Assembly (NCBI GenBank): GCA_002391065.1
Contig: DGRP01000050.1
Span: forward strand, 1 to 7,902
DNA length: 7,902 bases
Direction of reading: 5' to 3'
Origin: Ruminococcus sp. UBA4385
GTDB lineage: Bacteria; Bacillota_A; Clostridia; Oscillospirales; Ruminococcaceae
The stretch's first letter is position 1. Every line of letters starts with the position of its first letter. The notes under the pieces are model-generated. The model was not told where the DNA came from. It saw nothing but the letters and a program-made list of their open reading frames with translations, and ran no database searches. Positions 1 to 6,337 of the stretch are shown in pieces. Both the position numbers and the translations under genes were made by a program.

Positions 1-23
1 TTAAAAGAACTTTTGCAACAAGC

Positions 24-53
24 AGAAGCAGGAGAACAAAGTCTCCTGCTTCT
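24..53. terminator. Hairpin after the bioY-DUF1284 operon, possible bidirectional terminator
   Basis: A perfect 12-bp inverted repeat (AGAAGCAGGAGA at 24-35, TCTCCTGCTTCT at 42-53) with a 6-nt loop lies 12 nt beyond the DUF1284 stop codon. Both flanks are only moderately T-rich: TTCGTTAT on the plus side and GCTTGTTGC on the minus side. It could therefore end transcription in either direction, including from an unseen gene left of the window. The stem is clear; the terminator function is inferred because neither side has a clean T run. Confidence 0.6.
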
Positions 54-65
54 TCGTTATAAAAG

Positions 66-440
66 CTAAAGTGGATCAGCTTTTTCACATATATCAGAGT
101 ACCACTGGCACTCGCCGCAGACATCGTGAAGCCTGCCTTTTGAAAGTATCTCATCACCGACCGTCGAGGACAGCTCCTTCCATGTGATAGTGTCACCCTC
201 GTGAAGCCCTGTGAGACTAAGCACAGCCTTGTCAAAGCCTCTTACCTTGTCGGCTGAACTGCAGCTCCCGAGCACATTATGCGGACAGGCTGAGCAGATT
301 TCGTCACAGCTGAGCGACAAAGTCAGAGGGCTGTTTTCCAGTACTGCAATGACAGCTTTCATGTTTCTGACAAAATTCTCTGAATAGCCCTTGCCCTCAA
401 AAAAGTGAATGCAGAGTGCGTGGTGGGGTCGAAGATTCAT
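66..440 (-). CDS. DUF1284 family protein, cysteine-rich, possible metal or Fe-S binder
   Basis: This 124-residue protein matches the DUF1284 pattern: an N-terminal LRPHHALC block (residues 3-10), a GKGYSENFV segment (17-24), and two cysteine clusters. Cysteines are at 10, 45, 49, 52, 60, 108, 111 and 118, with CxxC pairs at 49-52 and 108-111. This layout suggests a bound metal or iron-sulfur cluster, but that is inference and the family has no firmly established function that I know of. There is no signal peptide or membrane segment, so it should be cytoplasmic. The ATG overlaps the bioY stop (ATGA, 437-440) and is preceded by AAAGGAT inside the end of bioY, so the two genes are translationally coupled and share the bioY promoter. 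The length is typical and nothing is truncated. Family call is good; role is unknown, with biotin-linked metabolism suggested only by its partner. Confidence 0.88.
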   Translation of the reverse strand: MNLRPHHALCIHFFEGKGYSENFVRNMKAVIAVLENSPLTLSLSCDEICSACPHNVLGSCSSADKVRGFDKAVLSLTGLHEGDTITWKELSSTVGDEILSKGRLHDVCGECQWYSDICEKADPL

Positions 441-1000
441 AGCTTTATCCTTTTTTTCAGGGCCTCAGAGAGGAAAAATGCAAGTGCAAGCTTTATAAGG
501 TCGGGAATAATAAACGGTGTTACGCACATTCCGAGTGCTGCTCCGAGACCTATGCTCTCAACCTTTTTGGAGTATACTATTATGAACCACACCGTTCCGA
601 ATGCATAGCACACTGCCAGCCCGACAACAAGTGCGATAAGCTTTATAACAAAATGCGTGCCGATAAGCTTTTCGGCAGCCCAGTAGATAAGGGCTGTAAA
701 AATAAATCCGATTATATATCCGCCTGTCATTCCGAAAAGCACTCCCAGACCGCCCGAAAACTCCGCAAACACGGGCACACCGACTGCTCCTAAAAGTATG
801 TAGGTGAGCACTGCGAACAAGCCCCTTCTTCCGCCAAGCATAAGCATTGTGATGAAAACCGCAAAGGTCTGCATTGTAAACGGAACTGTAGTAGGTATCG
901 CTATCCACGAGCACACCGCTGTCAAAGCTGCGAACATTGCTATGTAGGCAAGCTCTATAGTCTTAAAAGATGATCTGTTGTTTACTGTCTGTACACTCAT
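437..1000 (-). CDS. bioY: Biotin transporter BioY (ECF substrate-binding S component)
   Basis: BioY is the membrane subunit that captures biotin. It imports either with the shared ECF module (EcfA, EcfA', EcfT), which is not in this window, or possibly alone. The 187 residues are almost entirely hydrophobic helices, about six, starting near residue 17. Family hallmarks are the VPFTMQTFAV block (39-48), GGRRG (56-60), GAVGVPVFAEFSGGLGVLFG (71-90), the MTGGYIIGF motif (91-99) and the late DLIK motif (167-170), which belongs to the biotin site in characterised BioY proteins. The ATG at 1000 follows AAAGGAAG with 7-nt spacing. It is the first gene of a leftward operon with DUF1284, driven by a consensus promoter that overlaps a BirA-type operator, so repression by biotin-loaded BirA is expected. 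Length and motifs are normal. Confidence 0.95.
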   Translation of the reverse strand: MSVQTVNNRSSFKTIELAYIAMFAALTAVCSWIAIPTTVPFTMQTFAVFITMLMLGGRRGLFAVLTYILLGAVGVPVFAEFSGGLGVLFGMTGGYIIGFIFTALIYWAAEKLIGTHFVIKLIALVVGLAVCYAFGTVWFIIVYSKKVESIGLGAALGMCVTPFIIPDLIKLALAFFLSEALKKRIKL

Positions 1001-1023
1001 ATCAATACTTCCTTTCGGTAAAC

Positions 1024-1052
1024 ATTATAGCACATCAAAAATAAATTGTCAA
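1024..1052 (-). promoter_or_regulatory. Sigma-A promoter of bioY-DUF1284
   Basis: Read on the minus strand, TTGACA (plus 1047-1052) and TATAAT (plus 1024-1029) are both perfect consensus hexamers, separated by exactly 17 nt, with TGC immediately before the -10 (extended -10). The predicted start of transcription is near 1017, giving a very short leader before the bioY ATG at 1000. The -35 lies within one arm of the biotin operator, so an occupied operator would exclude RNA polymerase. Confidence 0.88.
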
Positions 1053-1079
1053 CTTGTTTTTGGAAATTTCGGTTGACAA
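1046..1079. promoter_or_regulatory. BirA-type biotin operator
   Basis: TTGTCAACT (1046-1054) and GGTTGACAA (1071-1079) form inverted half-sites separated by 16 nt, with one mismatch between the arms. The symmetry extends one base outward (A1045/T1080). This fits the Firmicutes BirA operator plan, TTGTnAACC-N14-16-GGTTnACAA. The left arm contains the bioY -35. The right arm ends 9 nt upstream of the -35 of the divergent cysteine desulfurase promoter. Binding by a BirA with a winged-helix domain, encoded elsewhere, is inferred from this match and from the neighbour bioY. Confidence 0.82.
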
Positions 1080-1088
1080 TCAAAGCTC

Positions 1089-1117
1089 TTTACATTTTGA
1101 GCAAACTGTGCTATAAT
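1089..1117 (+). promoter_or_regulatory. Sigma-A promoter of the cysteine desulfurase-thiI operon
   Basis: TTTACA (1089-1094, 5 of 6 consensus) and TATAAT (1112-1117, perfect) are 17 nt apart, with TGC before the -10 (extended -10). Transcription should start near 1124, leaving a leader of about 20 nt before the start codon. Its -10 context, TGTGCTATAAT, is identical to that of the divergent bioY promoter. Confidence 0.85.
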
Positions 1118-1136
1118 AACTATATATGTACCAAAG

Positions 1137-1142
1137 AAAGGA
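1137..1142 (+). promoter_or_regulatory. Ribosome binding site that makes the desulfurase start ambiguous
   Basis: AAAGGA lies only 2 nt before the ATG at 1145, which is too close for normal initiation, but 8 nt before an in-frame TTG at 1151. A start at the TTG would give a protein beginning M-IYLDNAATT, which is the usual N-terminus of this family. The ATG start adds only two residues. Confidence 0.6.
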
Positions 1143-1144
1143 CA

Positions 1145-2278
1145 ATGATCTTGATATACTTAGATAATGCAGCGACTACAGCTCCGTGCAAGGAGGCTGT
1201 AGCTGCTGTAAACAAGGGTCTGGAGTTTTTCGGAAATCCATCTTCTCTTCACAGGCTGGGGCTTGATGCGGAGCTTCTTGTGACAACTGCAAGGGAGACT
1301 ATCGCTGAGTCTATAGGAGCTGAAAGCTCGGAGATATACTTTACTTCGGGCGCTACCGAGAGCAGCAACACGGCGATTTTCGGAGCGTTCAAGGCTCACG
1401 GAAAGAGAAAGAACAAGCTTATAATTTCCTCGGTCGAGCACCCTGCGACGGCAAATCCTGCACTGCAGCTTGAGGAGCAGGGCTGTGAGGTGGTGCGTAT
1501 CCCGCCACGTGAGGACGGACGATTCTACGCCGAGGACTTTATAAACGCCGCCGATGAGAATACCTTTCTTATCAGCGTGATGTATGTAAATAACGAGACA
1601 GGCTATATTCTGCCTGTGCAGGAGATATTCACAGGGGTAAAGAGGAAATATCCTCAGATACTCACTCACTGCGACTGCGTGCAAGGATATATGAAGCTTC
1701 CCGTCAAGGTAAAAAAGCTCGGTGCGGATATGATGTCGCTCAGCGGCCACAAGATACACGCTCCGAAAGGGATAGGCGCTTTGTATCTTAAAAAGGGAGT
1801 ACACCTGCCCTCGCTGATCTTCGGCGGCGGACAGGAATCGGGCTTTCGGTCGGGCACGGAGAGTGTGCCGCTGATAGCAGGCTTTGGGGCAGCAGTTGAA
1901 AAGCTGTCACCTACTGTGAACAGCAGATATAAGAAAGTTTCAGCTCTGCGTGACTATCTTATTAAGCGCTGTGATGAGGAGGACATAATCGTAAATTCAC
2001 TGCCCGATGCCTCGCCCTATGTTGTGAGCATAGCGGTAGAAAACCTCAAATCCGAGGTTCTTCTTCACTATCTGGAGAAGAAGGAGATCTATGTGTCCTC
2101 GGGCTCTGCCTGCTCAAAGGGTAAGAAAAGCTCGGTGCTCGGAGAGTTCGGACATTCGGCGGTCAGCGATGTTACGCTCAGGATAAGCTTCTCTTCGGAG
2201 AACTCGGAAGCTGACATAGACAGCCTGATATCCGAAATAAACAACGCTCGCAGTGAGCTTGCGAAACTGAAGAAATAA
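1145..2278 (+). CDS. nifZ: Cysteine desulfurase, NifZ/IscS-like, paired with ThiI
   Basis: A PLP-dependent enzyme that converts cysteine to alanine and carries the sulfur as an enzyme persulfide. The 377-residue product (from the ATG) has the class V aminotransferase layout: YLDNAATT at the N-terminus, TSGATESSN (67-75), EHP with PLP-stacking His99, NNETG (149-153), HCDCVQ with Asp177, SGHK with the PLP lysine Lys203, RSGTES (235-240) and SSGSAC with catalytic Cys323. The loop after the cysteine is short and lysine-rich (SKGKKSS), and the long C-terminal scaffold-docking tail of housekeeping IscS is not evident. In Bacillus subtilis the desulfurase next to thiI (NifZ) is dedicated to tRNA 4-thiouridine, and the tight linkage here (11 nt to thiI) argues for the same job. 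The true start may be TTG 1151 because of ribosome binding site spacing. Further upstream starts lie before the promoter and are excluded. Family certain; NifZ assignment is by context. Confidence 0.93.
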   Translation: MILIYLDNAATTAPCKEAVAAVNKGLEFFGNPSSLHRLGLDAELLVTTARETIAESIGAESSEIYFTSGATESSNTAIFGAFKAHGKRKNKLIISSVEHPATANPALQLEEQGCEVVRIPPREDGRFYAEDFINAADENTFLISVMYVNNETGYILPVQEIFTGVKRKYPQILTHCDCVQGYMKLPVKVKKLGADMMSLSGHKIHAPKGIGALYLKKGVHLPSLIFGGGQESGFRSGTESVPLIAGFGAAVEKLSPTVNSRYKKVSALRDYLIKRCDEEDIIVNSLPDASPYVVSIAVENLKSEVLLHYLEKKEIYVSSGSACSKGKKSSVLGEFGHSAVSDVTLRISFSSENSEADIDSLISEINNARSELAKLKK

Positions 2279-2289
2279 GAGGAGATATA

Positions 2290-3465
2290 ATGAAGGAAAT
2301 AATTCTTTGTAAGTACGGAGAGATAGCCCTGAAAGGACTTAATAAGTCAAGCTTTGAGGGCATGATGACTAAGAGCGTGAAGTACAGGCTCAAAAAGCTG
2401 GGAGAGTTCAATATTTTCCGTTCGCAGTCAACACTATATGTCGAGCCCCTTGATGAGGATATCGACGTTGATGAGGTGGTGGACAGGCTCTCAAAGGTGT
2501 TTGGTATAGTCAAGCTCTGCAGGTGCGGAGTGTATGAAAAGGACATGGAGGTTATCCTCAGGGAGGGTCCCGAATATCTGGCTGAACAGTTAGAGAACGC
2601 AAGGACATTTAAGGTCGAGGCGAAGAGGTCTGATAAGCGCTTCCCGATGAAGTCGCCTGAGATATGTGCCGAAATGGGCGGAGCAGTTCTTGATAAATTT
2701 CCGCACCTTAAAGTAGATGTGCATAACCCCGATGTGACGGTAGTGGTCGAGATAAGAGAGGAAAAGGCCTTTGTTCATGCAGGTCAGCAGGACGGTGCAG
2801 GCGGTCTGCCTGTGGGCTCAAGCGGAAAGGCAATGCTGCTTTTGTCGGGCGGAATTGACTCTCCTGTGGCAGGCTACATGATAGCAAGAAGAGGCGCTAA
2901 GGTCTCGGCAATACATTTTGAAGCACCGCCCTATACCTCGGACAGGGCAAGAATGAAGGTTGAAAAGCTTGCGAAGATAATCTCAGCCTACTGCGGAGAG
3001 ATAGACTTCTACTGTGTGCCCTTCACTAAAATTCAGGAGCTTCTGCGTGATAACTGCCCCGAGGAGTTCTTTACAATACTTATGAGAAGGCTTATGATGG
3101 AGATAGCTCAGCGCATCTGCGAGAGAGAGGGTATACAGGCGCTCGTTACGGGCGAGAGCCTCGGGCAGGTGGCAAGCCAGACCATGTACGCGATGGTATG
3201 TACAGACGCAGTTTGCAGGCTCCCCGTGTTCAGACCGTGTATAGGACTGGATAAGTCGGAAATTGTCGAAACTGCAAGAAAAATCGACACTTTTGATACC
3301 TCTATTCTCCCGTATGAGGACTGCTGTACGGTGTTTACTCCCAAGCACCCGAGGACAAAGCCCAAGCTTGCCGAGGTCGAAAAAGCACAGGAGAGCTTCG
3401 ACTGGGAGCCCTATATAAAGGAAGCTGTTGAGAATACTTCTGTCAGCTGGATAAAAACATACTGA
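2290..3465 (+). CDS. thiI: tRNA sulfurtransferase ThiI (tRNA 4-thiouridine synthase), no rhodanese domain
   Basis: ThiI adenylates uridine 8 of tRNA and replaces its oxygen with sulfur to make 4-thiouridine. Some homologues also serve thiamin thiazole synthesis. The 391 residues hold a ferredoxin-like N-terminal domain beginning KYGEIALKG (8-16), a THUMP tRNA-binding domain (about 60-165), and a PP-loop ATPase domain with SGGIDSP (186-192), TGESLGQVASQT (287-298) and YEDCCTVFTPKHPRTKP (342-358). The cysteine of that last block (Cys345, with Cys346 beside it) corresponds to the conserved active-site cysteine of ThiI. The C-terminal rhodanese domain of the E. coli enzyme is absent, as in Bacillus, so persulfide sulfur probably comes directly from the adjacent desulfurase. 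The ATG follows GAGGAG (2279-2284) with 5-nt spacing. The length is normal for the short form. Confidence 0.96.
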   Translation: MKEIILCKYGEIALKGLNKSSFEGMMTKSVKYRLKKLGEFNIFRSQSTLYVEPLDEDIDVDEVVDRLSKVFGIVKLCRCGVYEKDMEVILREGPEYLAEQLENARTFKVEAKRSDKRFPMKSPEICAEMGGAVLDKFPHLKVDVHNPDVTVVVEIREEKAFVHAGQQDGAGGLPVGSSGKAMLLLSGGIDSPVAGYMIARRGAKVSAIHFEAPPYTSDRARMKVEKLAKIISAYCGEIDFYCVPFTKIQELLRDNCPEEFFTILMRRLMMEIAQRICEREGIQALVTGESLGQVASQTMYAMVCTDAVCRLPVFRPCIGLDKSEIVETARKIDTFDTSILPYEDCCTVFTPKHPRTKPKLAEVEKAQESFDWEPYIKEAVENTSVSWIKTY

Positions 3466-3468
3466 TCA

Positions 3469-3485
3469 GGTTTGATTTGCAAACC
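3469..3485. other. Small inverted repeat after thiI
   Basis: GGTTTG (3469-3474) and CAAACC (3480-3485) form a 6-bp stem with a 5-nt loop, 3 nt after the thiI stop codon and inside the 93-nt gap before pncC. The downstream bases (TTGTCGATTTAAC) are only weakly T-rich, so it could be a leaky terminator or an RNA 3'-end stabiliser rather than a strong stop. Function is not established by the sequence. Confidence 0.35.
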
Positions 3486-3558
3486 TTGTCGATTTAACAA
3501 ATTGTACAAAAGAGAGCTTCTTTCTATGTGCAAAGTGTAGAAAAAGGAGGTCGGAGCA

Positions 3559-4098
3559 GTGGGCGGATTTGCGGAGACCGACAAAGTGATAGCTCAAAGT
3601 ATTGACAGTATCGCTCGCAGTGTAGTAAAATATATGTCAGAGAATGGGCTTACTATGTGTACGGCTGAAAGCTGTACAGGCGGAATGATAATGGAGACCG
3701 TCACAGGTGTGTCAGGGGCTTCAAAAATGTTCTGCGGGGGGCTTTGCTCTTATACCGAGGAGATAAAAATGAAGCTTCTCGGTGTGAAAAAATCAACGCT
3801 TGAAGAGCATACAGTCTATTCGGCCGAGACCGCTTCCGAAATGAGCGCCGGAGCGCTGAAGCTCTTCGGCTGTGACCTTGCCTGTGCAGTAACAGGGGTC
3901 GCAGGGCCCGGAGATGACCTCGGAACTTCGGAAGGGACAGTTTATGTGTCGGTCAGAAACCGTGAGAGGGAAGTATCGAAGACTCTCAGACTGTATGAGG
4001 AATATGAAAAACTGGACAGAAATAAGATACGTTCATTGACAGTGCTCAGAACGCTTGAGACAGTGCTTGAGCTTTATGAGACACAAAAAGAGAGGTAA
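3559..4098 (+). CDS. pncC: Stand-alone nicotinamide-nucleotide amidase PncC (CinA C-terminal domain)
   Basis: PncC-type enzymes hydrolyse nicotinamide mononucleotide to nicotinic acid mononucleotide and ammonia, recycling pyridine nucleotides in the cytoplasm. The 179-residue protein is a single CinA C-terminal domain without the N-terminal MoaB-like domain of full CinA. Visible motifs are TAESCTGG (35-42) containing the family's catalytic serine (Ser38), GGLCSYTEEIKMKLLGV (60-76), and AVTGVAGPG (110-118) followed by GTVYVSV (126-132). The turn after GPG reads DDLGTSE, unlike the usual GGG-rich form, a mild divergence. Translation starts at GTG 3559, supported by AAAGGAGG (3543-3550) with 8-nt spacing. 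No in-frame ATG precedes the TAESCTGG motif except residue 26, which would cut into the first helix. The sortase gene follows after 4 nt. Family confident; the exact enzymatic activity is inferred from characterised homologues. Confidence 0.92.
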   Translation: MGGFAETDKVIAQSIDSIARSVVKYMSENGLTMCTAESCTGGMIMETVTGVSGASKMFCGGLCSYTEEIKMKLLGVKKSTLEEHTVYSAETASEMSAGALKLFGCDLACAVTGVAGPGDDLGTSEGTVYVSVRNREREVSKTLRLYEEYEKLDRNKIRSLTVLRTLETVLELYETQKER

Positions 4099-4102
4099 GA
4101 TT

Positions 4103-5173
4103 ATGTCTATGGCTAATGAAGCAGTTGATCTGTCCGAGAAGGACGAGACAAACTTTTTTATAAGAGTACTTAAATATTTTATTCCGTGGAAGGGCGATGC
4201 CGCAGCAGAGGTTGTCAGAAAGATCGTGTTTATGGGCTCGATCGCTGTGTTCTGCTTCTCGCTGGGAAAGCTCTCGGATTTCCTGAAGGCTGACGAAGAG
4301 GATCAGACCTATATGCAGGAGATCGTCAGCTACGAGCCGAACTTCACTGACGATATTGACAGAACCCAGAAGGGCGGAGTTGATGACATCGACGCCGATA
4401 ACCCCGAGGCCTCTGTAAAGCACAGAGAAATTCAGGATTGGGCTAAGAAGCTTCTGGAGCGTAATGAAGATGTTGTAGGCTGGATAAAGATACCGGGCTT
4501 CTGCAACAGCAACGGCGATGAGTACATCAATTTCCCTGTGCTGCAGGGCGAGGACAACGAGTATTATCTGTACAAAAATCTGGACAAACAGTACTATGAA
4601 TCGGGAAGCATATATGCTGACGCATGGGCAACGATCACTCCCGAGGAGCAGTCAGACAATATAACGATTTACGGTCACCACATGAGGTACCTCGGAACAT
4701 CGTTTACTCACCTTACCGAGTACAAGAAGGGTCTGGACTTCATGAAGAAGTACCCTGTGATCGAGTTCAATACTATCTATGAGTCGGGCGCAAAGTACGT
4801 TATAGTCGGCGTGTTCTGCGCAAATATCTATGAGAGTCAGGACGAGGGCAATGTGTTCGAGTACTGGACTACAAGATACTTTGACGATTCGGATTACAAG
4901 TTTGAGGACTGGATAAGCGAGGTAAGAAAGCGCTCATGGTACTCAAATGATATTGAGTGTACCGAGGACGACAAGTACATCTCGCTTTCGACCTGTACGA
5001 ATGAGACCTCAGACCTCAGGTGGGTCATTGTAGCTAAGAAGATGACCGCCGAGGATAACCTTGACCTTATAGTTGAATCCTATAAGGATAAGGATAACAA
5101 GGATATCTATTTCCCGAAATGCTGGAGAGACCTTTACGGCAACAATAAAAAGTACTTCGGCTGGGATTACTGA
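4103..5173 (+). CDS. srtB: Class B sortase, membrane-anchored cysteine transpeptidase
   Basis: Sortases cleave a C-terminal sorting signal on secreted proteins and attach them to peptidoglycan or to another protein. The 356-residue product has a short cytoplasmic N-terminus, one membrane helix (about 40-55), an acidic linker (60-105) and a class B catalytic domain. That domain opens with NEDVVGWIKIPG (121-132), then FPVLQGEDNEYYLYKN (144-159). The catalytic triad is present: His192 in YGHHMR, Cys298 in LSTCTNE and Arg306 in DLRWVIVAKK. It is longer than the model SrtB (about 240 residues) because of the linker and a charged and aromatic tail after about residue 315. The ATG follows AGAGG with 7-nt spacing, 4 nt after the pncC stop. 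A second in-frame ATG at 4109 is a less favoured start. No substrate with a sorting motif is encoded in the window, so the target is unknown. Confidence 0.93.
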   Translation: MSMANEAVDLSEKDETNFFIRVLKYFIPWKGDAAAEVVRKIVFMGSIAVFCFSLGKLSDFLKADEEDQTYMQEIVSYEPNFTDDIDRTQKGGVDDIDADNPEASVKHREIQDWAKKLLERNEDVVGWIKIPGFCNSNGDEYINFPVLQGEDNEYYLYKNLDKQYYESGSIYADAWATITPEEQSDNITIYGHHMRYLGTSFTHLTEYKKGLDFMKKYPVIEFNTIYESGAKYVIVGVFCANIYESQDEGNVFEYWTTRYFDDSDYKFEDWISEVRKRSWYSNDIECTEDDKYISLSTCTNETSDLRWVIVAKKMTAEDNLDLIVESYKDKDNKDIYFPKCWRDLYGNNKKYFGWDY

Positions 5174-5181
5174 TATGCTGA

Positions 5182-5200
5182 AAGCGCCAGAGAGGCGTTT
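5182..5200 (+). other. Short hairpin just after the sortase stop codon
   Basis: AAGCGCC (5182-5188) pairs with GGCGTTT (5194-5200) through seven pairs including one G-U, around the loop AGAGA. Only three T residues follow, so this is at best a weak attenuator or processing site between the sortase and the downstream hydrolase. Pairing is visible; function is a guess. Confidence 0.3.
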
Positions 5201-5274
5201 ATATAGAGCAGAGCGTTCTCATACACGGTCTGCGGAAGGCTCGGGAGAGTCTTCGGAAAGGTATATGTGATATA

Positions 5275-6243
5275 ATGAAGCAGAAAAGATCTGGGGGCAG
5301 GCTGCCCTTCAGTAAAGCAGGGATCTCTGTGCTGGGCTTTATGATGACAGCAATGGCTATCTGTTCTGTTTGTGTACTCTCCTTCGGAGAGAAGGGCGGA
5401 GAGCTTAGGAACGATACTGCATCTGCAACAACTGCCGCAAAGGCAGCCGCAGAGACCGGGAGTGATGAGACAGTCGATACCGTAGAATGGAGAAAAGCAG
5501 GTGTCGATGAGTATGAGCTGACAGAGGTAAAGAAAGAAGCCTCTGAAAAGACAACAAAGACAAAACAGAATATTACCCTCGTTTCAGACGAGACTACTGA
5601 ACTCAGAACCGAGAAGAGCACAAAATCCGATGTGCTGGCTGTTATAGGAAGCGGTGAGATGCTTAAAGCGTCGGCGAAGTCGGGAGAGTGGTACAAGGTA
5701 AGCTATGCAGGTCGGGAGGGCTATGTTCAGGCTAAGTGCTTCACTGTTTATGATAAGGGTGAAAGCAAGGCTCAGAAGGCCGGGAAGGTCGAAACCGAGG
5801 AGCATAAGCTTGAAGCTGACAGAGAGGCTCAGACGATCGAGCATGACAGGATCACAGGCGGATTGGGAGTAAGCTATACAAAGGCTGAGTTCGATATGCT
5901 GTCCGTAGTGGTCGAGCACGAGGTAGGCTACTGCTCCGATGAGAGCAAGCTTGCAGTTGCAAATGTTATCCTCAACCGTGTTAAGTCGCAGGACTTCCCC
6001 GATACTATTGAGGGTGTGCTTACAGCACCAAATCAGTTTACCGCAGTGAGCGTTTACTACAACGGCACATGGCAGGCAAGCGAAAGCACAAGAGACTGCG
6101 TTCAGAGAGCACTCGACGGCGAGGACAATACTAACGGTGCAGTGTATTATTATGCGCCTCAGTACTGCAGCGGAAGCACTGCTCAGTGGTTTGAGAGCCT
6201 TACCCTCTGCCTTGAGGTTGACGGACAGAGATATTTTAAGTAA
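5275..6243 (+). CDS. SH3b-domain cell-wall hydrolase of the SleB/CwlJ family
   Basis: A probable exported peptidoglycan lytic enzyme of 322 residues. A basic N-terminus (KQKRSGGR) is followed by a hydrophobic signal or anchor segment (about 15-37), then a low-complexity Ala/Thr/Lys/Glu linker (45-100). A bacterial SH3 domain covers about 104-157 (ELRTEKSTKSDVLAVI ... GEWYKVSYAGREGYVQ) and probably binds the wall. After a charged linker, the SleB-type hydrolase_2 domain spans 202-322, with the probable catalytic Glu216 in VEHEVGY, then AVANVILNRVKSQDFPDTI (227-245), the NQF motif (253-255) and a C-terminal RYFK. SleB itself is a cortex-lytic transglycosylase of spore germination, but this protein lacks the PG_binding_1 domain usual in SleB, so a vegetative role is possible. 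The ATG at 5275 has only a distant ribosome binding site (GGAAAGG, about 13 nt away). It is kept because it begins the signal sequence properly. A strong terminator follows. Confidence 0.9.
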   Translation: MKQKRSGGRLPFSKAGISVLGFMMTAMAICSVCVLSFGEKGGELRNDTASATTAAKAAAETGSDETVDTVEWRKAGVDEYELTEVKKEASEKTTKTKQNITLVSDETTELRTEKSTKSDVLAVIGSGEMLKASAKSGEWYKVSYAGREGYVQAKCFTVYDKGESKAQKAGKVETEEHKLEADREAQTIEHDRITGGLGVSYTKAEFDMLSVVVEHEVGYCSDESKLAVANVILNRVKSQDFPDTIEGVLTAPNQFTAVSVYYNGTWQASESTRDCVQRALDGEDNTNGAVYYYAPQYCSGSTAQWFESLTLCLEVDGQRYFK

Positions 6244-6290
6244 TGCACAAATAAGGCTCGTGTTATATAATTTGATTTGTGAAAAATGAC

Positions 6291-6333
6291 AAAAAGTCGG
6301 GACGTGTTCATTATATGTCTTGACTTTTTTTTT
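6291..6333 (+). terminator. Strong intrinsic terminator after the SleB-like gene
   Basis: A 13-pair stem (6291-6303 with 6317-6329, two of them G-U) surrounds a 13-nt loop and runs into nine consecutive T residues (6325-6333). It lies 47 nt after the SleB-like stop codon and closes the rightward operon before the SpoIID-domain gene. The left arm begins with five A residues, so it may also work on the opposite strand, although no minus-strand gene ends here. Confidence 0.92.
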
Positions 6334-6337
6334 GTAT

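Noticed and set aside
1001..1144. Checked the divergent region for a TPP riboswitch or other leader RNA upstream of the sulfur genes.
   Set aside because: The predicted leader is only about 20 nt long, too short for a riboswitch, and no thi-box-like sequence is present.
1160..1804. Long open frame on the minus strand (about 214 codons) opposite the cysteine desulfurase.
   Set aside because: It lies wholly antisense to a gene with full catalytic motifs, has no family resemblance, and is explained by the codon bias of the real gene.
3502..3530. Possible promoter for pncC: TTGTAC, 17 nt, TATGTG.
   Set aside because: Only three of six bases match in each hexamer; the spacing alone is not convincing.
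5199..5696. Minus-strand frame of about 165 codons, rich in Ser, Val and Phe, opposite the SleB-like gene.
   Set aside because: Its composition is what results from reading the Glu/Lys/Thr-rich linker backwards, and it has no start context or family motif.
3471..6279. The 9-mer TTTGATTTG occurs in two intergenic regions (3471-3479 and 6271-6279).
   Set aside because: The match is short and AT-rich with different flanks, so it is expected by chance.
6244..6333. Possible short RNA from a TATAAT at 6266-6271 to the terminator at 6333.
   Set aside because: The upstream -35 is poor and the transcript would be little more than the terminator hairpin.
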